Assembly: GCA_050309765.1 (NCBI GenBank)
Contig: JBNRMU010000116.1
Coordinates: forward strand, 1 to 26,844
Origin: CALWRM01 sp050309765
Lineage (GTDB): Bacteria; Bacillota; Clostridia; Christensenellales; UBA1750
DNA: 26,844 bases
Direction of reading: 5' to 3'
Positions 7,795-13,908 of the stretch are shown one piece after another. A program made the translations under genes and the position numbers. Numbering within the stretch: the stretch's first letter is position 1; every line of letters starts with the position of its first letter. The notes beneath the pieces are model-generated. The model saw nothing but the letters and a program-made list of their open reading frames with translations. It did no database searches and was not told where the DNA came from.

Positions 7795-8193
7795 TCAACA
7801 GCCCTTGCAGGCGGCGCAATTGCCGCCGCAGGTTTCGTCCTCGCCTGCCACCTCGCCGGTGATCATAAAGCGCAGCACCTGGTTGACGGAATTGATGATC
7901 TCGGAAAACTCCTTCTGCGCTTCGTTTAAGGCCTGCATGCTCGGCTGCTTTGTCAGCTGGGTCTGCAGCTCGCGCATGGAAGAGGCCATGGCGGCCACCG
8001 CGTCCTTGTCGGGATCGGGCGACTGCATCATCTCCTGCATGGTGGTTTGCAGGGCGTTGAAGCGGGCGATCATCTGCTGGGTCTCCTCGTCCTCCTCGAT
8101 GCGGGCCTGCGCCTCCTGCACGGCCTTATATTCGTCGGTCTGCGCCATGGCTTCGCCCAGGGCGCGCGCTTTTTCAAACAGTTCGATCTTCAT
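7795..8193 (-). CDS. YlbF/YmcA-family protein with a C-terminal Cys motif
   Basis: 132 largely helical, acidic residues of the YlbF/YmcA family. In Bacillus, YlbF, YmcA and YaaT form the Ric (Y) complex that works with RNase Y in mRNA maturation and affects sporulation and biofilm formation; that complex is reported to carry Fe-S clusters. This copy ends in CGGNCAACKGC, giving C122, C126, C129 and C132 (C-x3-C-x2-C-x2-C), a plausible cluster or metal site at the very C terminus. I start at the second ATG (8193), which has GAAAGG ten bases upstream; the first ATG (8202) sits only one base from that site. It lies between miaB and mutS. Whether it fills the YlbF or the YmcA role cannot be told from the sequence alone. 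Confidence 0.88.
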   Translation of the reverse strand: MKIELFEKARALGEAMAQTDEYKAVQEAQARIEEDEETQQMIARFNALQTTMQEMMQSPDPDKDAVAAMASSMRELQTQLTKQPSMQALNEAQKEFSEIINSVNQVLRFMITGEVAGEDETCGGNCAACKGC

Positions 8194-8234
8194 AGGATTC
8201 ATACCTTTCTTATATAAATATAAGCAATATCTGT

Positions 8235-9638
8235 TTAGTCCAAAACCCTGCCACGCAGGGTGTTTGCCCCGGCGGAAAGGATCAAAACATCGGCAAACCG
8301 GCCTGTTTCAAGGCGCTTATCCTCAACATTTACGGTGATGCCGGCGTCCGTTCTTCCCATGCAGGCGTTTTCGTCCCGGGCCGATGTCCCCTCGATCAGG
8401 ATGCGCTCGCGGCTGCCGATGCGCTTTTGCAAAAGCTCGGATGTAATTTGCTCCTGCTGGGCGATCAGGCGGTAGATGCGCTCCTTTTTGATCTCCTCCT
8501 CCACCTGGTTTTCCATTTGGGCGGCCCTGGTACCCTGGCGTTTGGAATAAATAAAGGTATAGGCGGAGTCAAAGCGCACGGCCTTGTCCAGCTCCATGGT
8601 GGCGAGGAAGTCCTCCTCGGTTTCGCCGGGGAAGCCCACGATGATGTCCGTGGAAAGGCCGATGTCCGGCATGGCCGCGCGCAGCTTTTGCACCAGACCA
8701 AGGTAATGCGCGGCGGTGTAGCGGCGATTCATGGCCTGAAGGATCGTATCCGATCCGGACTGCACGGGCAGGTGCAGCTGGTGGCAGACGGAGCGCGAGG
8801 ACGCCATCGCTTCGATCAAATCGTCGGACAAGTCCTTTGGGTGCGAGGTCATAAAACGGATGCGCGGCACATGGCCGTCCAGGCGCCTGAGCAGATCGGC
8901 AAACCCGCTTCCGTCCTCGGCGCGGTAGCTGTTGACGTTTTGCCCCAGCAGCGTGATTTCCTTTACGTCCTGGGCGGCAAGCTCGTCCACCTCGCGCACG
9001 ATGCTGTCCATCGCGCGGCTTCTTTCCCTTCCGCGCACATAGGGTACGATGCAGTAGGTGCAAAAGTTGTTGCAGCCGAACATGATGTTGACGAAGGCCT
9101 GCGCGCTGCCGCCGCGGCTGGCGGGCAAATCTTCGGCGATGGGCGCGTAGGGGTCCGCATCGATCTGCACCACGCGCTCCCCTGCGCGCAGGACGCGCAG
9201 CAGCATTTCCGGCAGGCGATGCAGGTTGCCCGTGCCGAAGATCAAGTCGACAAACGGCGAGGACTTGAGCAGCTTCTGCGCGGCGCCGTCCTGCTGCATC
9301 ATGCAGCCGCATACGCCCACCACCAGGCGGGGCTTGGCGCGCTTTAAGGCCTGCAAATGGCCCACGTTGCCAAAGACGCGGCGCTCGGCGTTGTCGCGCA
9401 CGCAGCAGGTGTTGAACAGGATCAGATCGGCTTCCTCGCGGCTCTGCGCGGGAGCATAGCCCATGTTTTCCAACAGGCCGGCCAGCGTCTGCGAATCGCG
9501 TGCGTTCATCTGGCAGCCATAGGTGACAATCTCGTATTTTCCGCCGCCAAAGCCGGCCACCTCGTCCATCAGCCCGCGCTGCTTTTCCATTTCCGCTTCG
9601 CTCACAAGCGCCGCTTTTTTCTGCTCCATGAACTGCAT
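8235..9638 (-). CDS. miaB: tRNA methylthiotransferase MiaB
   Basis: 467 residues from ATG 9638. MiaB is a radical-SAM enzyme with two [4Fe-4S] clusters that converts i6A37 in tRNA to ms2i6A37. The N-terminal UPF0004 domain supplies C42 (YGCQMNARDS), C78 (FNTCCVRDNAE) and C112 (CGCMMQ). The radical-SAM motif is C189-x3-C193-x2-C196 (GCNNFCTYC), followed by VRGRERSR. A TRAM-type RNA-binding region ends the protein. LGQNVNSY and STDIIVGFPGET are further family signatures. The open frame extends 31 codons upstream, but those lie over the promoter at 9673-9701. ATG 9638 has AGGAAAGGG in front. It is the first gene of the long operon that also encodes MiaA, which makes its substrate. Confidence 0.97.
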   Translation of the reverse strand: MQFMEQKKAALVSEAEMEKQRGLMDEVAGFGGGKYEIVTYGCQMNARDSQTLAGLLENMGYAPAQSREEADLILFNTCCVRDNAERRVFGNVGHLQALKRAKPRLVVGVCGCMMQQDGAAQKLLKSSPFVDLIFGTGNLHRLPEMLLRVLRAGERVVQIDADPYAPIAEDLPASRGGSAQAFVNIMFGCNNFCTYCIVPYVRGRERSRAMDSIVREVDELAAQDVKEITLLGQNVNSYRAEDGSGFADLLRRLDGHVPRIRFMTSHPKDLSDDLIEAMASSRSVCHQLHLPVQSGSDTILQAMNRRYTAAHYLGLVQKLRAAMPDIGLSTDIIVGFPGETEEDFLATMELDKAVRFDSAYTFIYSKRQGTRAAQMENQVEEEIKKERIYRLIAQQEQITSELLQKRIGSRERILIEGTSARDENACMGRTDAGITVNVEDKRLETGRFADVLILSAGANTLRGRVLD

Positions 9639-9672
9639 AAGCCCTTTCCTGCCCAAATTCGCGTGTAAATAC

Positions 9673-9701
9673 AGTATACAGTTTTTGTCCTTTTCGCGCA
9701 A
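9673..9701 (-). promoter_or_regulatory. Sigma-A promoter of the miaB-mutSL-hfq operon
   Basis: On the minus strand TTGCGC (9696-9701) and TATACT (9673-9678) are separated by exactly 17 bases. The -10 lies about 35 bases before the miaB start codon. It is divergent from the peptidase promoter at 9755-9763. Confidence 0.75.
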
Positions 9702-9754
9702 GGTATGCTCTGTTAAGGCTTGTTTGTGCACGGCTGTCCTTTTTGCTTCGGATG

Positions 9755-9763
9755 TGCTATACT
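9755..9763 (+). promoter_or_regulatory. Extended -10 promoter of the M20 peptidase gene
   Basis: TGCTATACT gives TATACT at 9758-9763 with a TG one base upstream. A convincing -35 hexamer is missing (TGTCCT at 17 bases). The start codon is 36 bases downstream. Confidence 0.55.
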
Positions 9764-9798
9764 CTTACTGCCAAACCCCACAATCGAAAGGATATGCC

Positions 9799-10965
9799 AT
9801 GGAAAACAGATATGCCCTGCCGCCTAAAGCAGAAGCCTTTATTCAAACCCACCTGGACGAGCTGCATGCGCTGCTGGATACGCTCTGCCGCATCCCCGCG
9901 CCCTCCAACGACGAGGGGCTGCGTGCGCAGTTCCTGCTGGAGTATCTCAAAGAACTGGGCGCAAATAACGCCTATATCGACCCCGCCCTCAACGTGGTTT
10001 TGCCCATGAACTGCGAGGGAAAAGACGACATCCAGATATTCATGGCCCATATAGACACGGTTTTTCCCCAGGGCACGCGCCTGGAGCCAAAGCTCGCCGG
10101 CGGGCGGCTTTCCTGCCCAGGTGTGGGCGACGACACCGCAAACGTCGCCGTGCTGCTTTTATGTGTAAAGTACCTTTTGCAGGAAAAACTTGTACCCGCC
10201 TCCGGCGTACTGATCGCCTTCAACAGCGGAGAGGAGGGCCTGGGCAACCTCAAGGGCTGCCGCCGCCTGATGCACGACTATGCGGGCCGCATCCGCTCGG
10301 TGGTCTCCTTCGACGGCACGCTGGACGGGGTCTGCAACCGGGCCGTCGGTTCCTCCCGCTACGAGATCAAGGCCGCCACCAAAGGCGGCCACAGCTTCGG
10401 CTGCTTTGGCAACCGCAACGCCATCGAGGTGCTGGCCGGGCTCATCTGCGATCTGTACGCCGTCAAGCCGCCGCAAAAGCAAGGCACCAAGACGACCTAC
10501 AACGTGGGCAGCATCCAGGGCGGCACCTCGGTCAATACCATTGCTCAGAACGCCTCCATGCTGTACGAGATCCGCTCGGACGACCGCGACTGCCTCGAGC
10601 AGATGGAGCAGACCCTGCGCCAGATCCTCAAAAAGCGCAAGAGCAGCGACGCCCAGGTGACGCTCACCCTGATCGGCCAGCGCCCCTGCACGGGCGAGAT
10701 CGACAAACAGCGTCAGCTTGCTCTGGAAAACGAGCATCTGGGTCTTCTGGAAGCCTACACCGGCAAGCGGCCGGGCCTAAGTTCCGGCTCCACGGACTGC
10801 AATATCCCCCTGTCCCTCGGCATCCCGGCCCTGTGCTACGGCTTTTACATCGGCCAGGGCGCGCACACACTGGAGGAATCCATCGATATATCCTCCCTGC
10901 GAACGGGCTTTTATGTGTGCATGGCGGCGCTTTTGCAGGCGTTTGGAAATCCATCAAACGAATAA
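9799..10965 (+). CDS. M20-family metallopeptidase (peptidase T-like)
   Basis: 388 residues of the M20 di-zinc family, which includes peptidase T, PepD/V and ArgE-type deacylases. Metal and catalytic residues are visible: H84-x-D86 in MAHIDTVFP, D111 in GVGDDTAN, the general base and metal ligand pair E145-E146 in NSGEEGLGN, D172 in SFDGT, and a late His in GQGAHTLEES. The dimerisation (lid) domain runs from about 190 to 295 with KGGHSF and GGTSVNTIA. There is no signal peptide, so it should act in the cytosol on small peptides or N-acyl amino acids; the exact substrate is not readable. ATG 9799 has AAAGGA six bases upstream; the open frame further upstream crosses the promoter. It is a single-gene unit, divergent from miaB and closed by a strong terminator. 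Confidence 0.9.
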   Translation: MENRYALPPKAEAFIQTHLDELHALLDTLCRIPAPSNDEGLRAQFLLEYLKELGANNAYIDPALNVVLPMNCEGKDDIQIFMAHIDTVFPQGTRLEPKLAGGRLSCPGVGDDTANVAVLLLCVKYLLQEKLVPASGVLIAFNSGEEGLGNLKGCRRLMHDYAGRIRSVVSFDGTLDGVCNRAVGSSRYEIKAATKGGHSFGCFGNRNAIEVLAGLICDLYAVKPPQKQGTKTTYNVGSIQGGTSVNTIAQNASMLYEIRSDDRDCLEQMEQTLRQILKKRKSSDAQVTLTLIGQRPCTGEIDKQRQLALENEHLGLLEAYTGKRPGLSSGSTDCNIPLSLGIPALCYGFYIGQGAHTLEESIDISSLRTGFYVCMAALLQAFGNPSNE

Positions 10966-10967
10966 AT

Positions 10968-11009
10968 ACAAAAGAGGCTTTCCGCGATCGGTCGGAAGGC
11001 CTCTTTTTG
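10968..11009. terminator. Bidirectional terminator between the peptidase and the anti-sigma gene
   Basis: A 13-bp stem (AAGAGGCTTTCCG with CGGAAGGCCTCTT, one G-T pair) closes an 8-base loop. On the plus strand it runs into TTTTT just after the peptidase stop. On the minus strand it is followed by TTTTGTATTTATT. It lies 14 bases beyond the stop of the convergent gene, so it can serve both. Confidence 0.9.
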
Positions 11010-11023
11010 TATGCTTTTTTCGA

Positions 11024-12142
11024 TCAGGGCACAAAATCGATAAATTCCAGCTCGTTCGGATCGCTGATATACACGGTTTCATCGATTTTCTCGCCGTCCG
11101 AAGCGTAGTTTTCCACTACAAAGGCGCCTGTGTCTATGTCATATCTTTCTGCGATGGCGGAGCTTCCCCATATCTTCATGCCGTACTTTCTCATCAGAAG
11201 CTCCTCGTCTATGAAGCCTTCCTCGATCCTGCCGTTTTTGTTGCGGTAGACCGCCACGCGCCGCGCGCCGGTGCCGTATTCTACGTTGCAGATCAACTCC
11301 TGCACGCCGTCGCCGTCCAGGTCGATGCTGAAGGTTTCCGGCCTGTTTGGCAGGTAGCAGCCCGCCTGCGCGATGCAGCGATCTTCTCCATCCACTTGCG
11401 CATAATACCTCCACTGGCAATAGCCGGGCGTGACCTCCTCGCTTTGCACATAGTAGTCGTCAAAGCCCATAAGGCTTTGGAATTCGCCCCGGTACAACCC
11501 CGTTTTCTCATCATCTGCGCTTGCAAGGGGCGGGGTTTTCAGGGCCGCCTGCAAAAGCGCCTGCATGCGTCCGGGGTCGTTGGACTTTGTGGTAAGCTCG
11601 TAGCGCACGCCCTCATATTCAAACAAGGCGCGATAAACAAAGGCATACATCTCCGTTTTGGGCGCACGGTAGACCAGTATGGGGTGGGACTCCAGATAGA
11701 TCAGCTCTGCCGGACCATCGAGCTCCTCTTGGATCGTCTCGCCGTCGAATACGCAGTTCATTTCCATCGCATAGTCCGTGCCCTGGGCGGAGACGGACAG
11801 CGTTTTCCAGCCATCCGCGTTCTGTATATCGCCGTCCCCGTCGCAGCGGAGCCGCACATCCATCTTCTGCGCGTCTTCCGGCAGAAAGCTTTCGATCAAT
11901 AGCGTGCCGTCGTAGGCCTCTTCGATCTGCCGAATACTCGAGAACGTATGCTCCTGCGCGCCGCTTTTTCCTGAAAACGGATGCAGAAGCAAAACGCCGG
12001 CCAAAAGCACAAGGCAGGCCGCTGCGGCAAGACCGATGCCCATCGCCCGTCGTTTCTTATCTGGCCTGAGCGCTTGCGCTGCGTCCAGGATCAGATCGTC
12101 GTCGATATCGCCCAAAGCATATAACAGGCGCTCTGCGTTCAC
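11024..12142 (-). CDS. Single-pass membrane protein, probable anti-sigma factor for the adjacent ECF sigma
   Basis: 372 residues from GTG 12142. The start overlaps the sigma-factor stop (GTG shares two bases with TGA), and AAGGAGG lies about 11 bases upstream, so the two are translated together. A short charged cytosolic part (1-33) is followed by one membrane helix (about 34-53) and a large outer domain with few basic residues. The N-terminal sequence LLYALGDIDDDLILDAA, followed by KKRR before the helix, is typical of membrane proteins encoded after ECF sigma factors in Clostridia. No zinc anti-sigma HxxxCxxC motif is seen. The outer part contains DLDGDGVQELICN (near 280), an FG-GAP/EF-hand-like calcium loop. 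The anti-sigma role rests on position and topology; a lipoprotein-like sensor with another role is possible. Confidence 0.72.
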   Translation of the reverse strand: MNAERLLYALGDIDDDLILDAAQALRPDKKRRAMGIGLAAAACLVLLAGVLLLHPFSGKSGAQEHTFSSIRQIEEAYDGTLLIESFLPEDAQKMDVRLRCDGDGDIQNADGWKTLSVSAQGTDYAMEMNCVFDGETIQEELDGPAELIYLESHPILVYRAPKTEMYAFVYRALFEYEGVRYELTTKSNDPGRMQALLQAALKTPPLASADDEKTGLYRGEFQSLMGFDDYYVQSEEVTPGYCQWRYYAQVDGEDRCIAQAGCYLPNRPETFSIDLDGDGVQELICNVEYGTGARRVAVYRNKNGRIEEGFIDEELLMRKYGMKIWGSSAIAERYDIDTGAFVVENYASDGEKIDETVYISDPNELEFIDFVP

Positions 12143-12699
12143 AGCTCGATCCCCTCCTTCAATAACCACACTTTCAATTCCCTGCGCGTTCGAAACAGCA
12201 GCGACTTTACCCGCGATTCGCTCATGGAATACCGTCTTGCGATCTGTGCGACGGGATCCAGATACCAGTAGCGCCGCAGGAACACATTGCGCTTTGTTTC
12301 CGGCAGCGCCCGCAAAAAGGCGTTGAGCGCCGCCGTCAGTTCGGCATCGTCCAGGGCCTGCTCCACGCTCAGCGTGCCGGGCAGGCATTCCGCCAATTCC
12401 TCAAGCGCCAGCGCCCACTGCCCGCCGCCGCGCTTTTGCGTCGCCGCAGCCTTCAAACGGTTCAGGGCCAGGTTGCGCGTGATCCTGCCCAGATAGGCGC
12501 AAAGCGAAGCCGGCCTTGCCGGCGGGATGGCGTTCCAAGCGTGCAGATAGGCGTCGCTCACGCATTCCTCGCCGTCCTCCCGGCTACGCAGTATGGCAAA
12601 GGCGATGCTACGGCAATAGCGGCCATATTGCTGCTGCATCTTTTCTATCGCCTGTTCCGATCTGGCAAAAAGCAGATCGAGTATCTGCGCATCGTCCAT
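12139..12699 (-). CDS. ECF-type RNA polymerase sigma factor (sigma-70 family)
   Basis: 186 residues, typical for an ECF sigma. Region 2 covers about residues 10-75, with SIAFAILRSREDGEECVSD and YLHAWNAIPP. Region 4 covers about 120-180, with LPETKRNVFLRRYWY and the helix-turn-helix VAQIARRYSMSESRVKSLL. It should direct polymerase to a small regulon, probably in response to an envelope signal passed on by the membrane protein encoded next to it. ATG 12699 has AGGAAC and GGGGGA upstream. It is first in a two-gene unit. The sequence at 12740-12768 resembles an ECF promoter, which suggests that the factor activates its own gene. Confidence 0.93.
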   Translation of the reverse strand: MDDAQILDLLFARSEQAIEKMQQQYGRYCRSIAFAILRSREDGEECVSDAYLHAWNAIPPARPASLCAYLGRITRNLALNRLKAAATQKRGGGQWALALEELAECLPGTLSVEQALDDAELTAALNAFLRALPETKRNVFLRRYWYLDPVAQIARRYSMSESRVKSLLFRTRRELKVWLLKEGIEL

Positions 12700-12739
12700 T
12701 GCCGTCCCCCGTTCCTTTGTGTGGTGCCCCTACACCAGT

Positions 12740-12768
12740 ATAGACAACAAAACCCGTTTTTCGTTGCA
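12740..12768 (-). promoter_or_regulatory. Candidate ECF-type autoregulated promoter
   Basis: On the minus strand TGCAAC (12763-12768) and GTCTAT (12740-12745) are 17 bases apart, with an A-rich run after the first box. This recalls the TG(c)AAC ... CGTCTA pattern of several clostridial ECF promoters, with the usual A/T tract after the -35. A sigma-A reading is also possible, because TATACT overlaps the -10, but it has no matching -35. Confidence 0.45.
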
Positions 12769-12817
12769 CGCATATATCAAAAAAGCGTTCCTGTTTTCTG
12801 TTCATATCAATAATAAC

Positions 12818-12855
12818 AAAAAAAGAAAGGCCAAGCCTGCGCTTATGCCTTTCTT
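12818..12855 (-). terminator. Terminator of the leuS-PHP-membrane protein unit
   Basis: On the minus strand AAGAAAGGC pairs with GCCTTTCTT (9 bp), an inner AAGC/GCTT helix continues the stem, and seven T follow. It begins 7 bases after the stop of the small membrane protein. Confidence 0.85.
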
Positions 12856-12861
12856 GGGTTT

Positions 12862-13098
12862 TTAGGTTTGTCCGCTGCTTTTTCTTCGCCTGCGTCCCCG
12901 CTTCCGCTTCGTCGGGTGCAGCACCTGATAACTCCACAGGCACATAAGCAGCACAAGGCCGCCGGCGCACACGCCGATGGTCCACCATTTCCAAACGAAG
13001 CTGGGCTGTGCCGTTTCGACTACAGCCGTTTCCGCCAGGGCGGTGGAAAACAGGCACAGCGTCAAAACGACCAGCAGCGCAAAGAAGATGTATTTCAA
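12862..13098 (-). CDS. Small membrane protein with a cationic tail, function unknown
   Basis: 78 residues from a TTG start at 13098, with AAAGGA nine bases upstream. The N terminus (about 1-22) is a signal peptide or first membrane helix with a possible cleavage site after ALA. A second hydrophobic helix follows at about 35-60, beginning FVWKWW. The tail is strongly basic (KRKRGRRRRK). The basic tail should stay inside, so the most likely form is a cleaved or two-helix inner-membrane protein. The start lies 18 bases after the PHP gene stop and the terminator follows at once, so it is the last gene of the leuS unit. I recognise no family and assign no function. Confidence 0.65.
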   Translation of the reverse strand: MKYIFFALLVVLTLCLFSTALAETAVVETAQPSFVWKWWTIGVCAGGLVLLMCLWSYQVLHPTKRKRGRRRRKSSGQT

Positions 13099-13116
13099 TA
13101 TCTTTGATCCTTTCGC

Positions 13117-13902
13117 CTACAGTTTTTCCATGATAAGCTCGCGCCGGCAATAGCTGGCAAGGTAGCGGAAGCCGAGGTTTCTCAGCAGCTCCGCGGCTCC
13201 ATCGAAGCCCTTGGCCACGCCGCTTGTATGGTGCGCGTCGGAGCCCAGGGTCACGAGCTCGCCGCCCAGCTCCTTGTAGCGAACGAACATGTCCCTGCCG
13301 GGCATGCCCTCGCCCGCCCAGCGCGAGGTGTTGAGCTCCAGCGCCTTGCCTTTTTGGATCATGGTGCGCAGGATCTCATCCAGCAGATCGGGCGTGTCCG
13401 CATGCCGAAGCGGCGGAAAGCGGTCGCCTGTGAACTTGAACACATAGCCGATATGGGCCACCGCGTCATAATCCGGGTATTCCTTTACGGATTCCAGCAC
13501 TTTCAACAAATAGGCGCAGGCCGCCGACTCGCGCGTCTTGCCGGCGAAAAACTGATCCACAAAGTAGGGGTCCAGCCCGTCCACCAGGTGGATGGAAAGC
13601 AAGTGAAAGTCCAACGGCAGGCGCGCGCAGCGCTCGATAAGGCCGGGCACGTCCTGCGTGGTGTAGCCAAGCTCCAGCCCCATGTAAAGCTGGGCCTTGG
13701 GGAAGGCCTGCTTTGCCGCGGCAAAGCTGCGGGCGTACGCGTCCAGGTCCGTATCATACAAGCCGTCCTGCACGCCGATATCCACATGCTCGGTAAAGCA
13801 GAGCTTTTGAATGCCCTTATCGAGACATGCCTGCACCTGCTCTTCCATGCTGCTGCGGCCGTCGCCGCTTAAGGTGGAGTGGATGTGATAATCGCAAAGC
13901 AT
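13117..13902 (-). CDS. PHP-domain phosphatase, histidinol-phosphatase (HisJ/HisK)-like
   Basis: 261 residues of the PHP family with a trinuclear metal site. Ligands visible are H6 and H8 in CDYHIHSTLSGDG, E38-H39 in CFTEHVD, His in LSIHLVDG, His in VAHIGY and the pair in GSDAHHTSGVAKGF. This order fits the HisK-type histidinol-phosphatase, which makes L-histidinol in histidine synthesis. However, no other his gene is nearby and paralogues with other phosphoester substrates are common in Clostridia, so the substrate is uncertain. The start is six bases after the leuS stop and uses GGGG in the end of leuS as ribosome site, so it is co-transcribed with leuS. Confidence 0.87.
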   Translation of the reverse strand: MLCDYHIHSTLSGDGRSSMEEQVQACLDKGIQKLCFTEHVDIGVQDGLYDTDLDAYARSFAAAKQAFPKAQLYMGLELGYTTQDVPGLIERCARLPLDFHLLSIHLVDGLDPYFVDQFFAGKTRESAACAYLLKVLESVKEYPDYDAVAHIGYVFKFTGDRFPPLRHADTPDLLDEILRTMIQKGKALELNTSRWAGEGMPGRDMFVRYKELGGELVTLGSDAHHTSGVAKGFDGAAELLRNLGFRYLASYCRRELIMEKL

Positions 13903-13908
13903 GAAAAC

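Noticed and set aside
12608..13150. 180-codon minus-strand frame over the small membrane protein gene and terminator
   Set aside because: It crosses a strong terminator and the ECF promoter, has no ribosome site, and overlaps the sigma gene. The 78-residue frame with AAAGGA is the better reading.
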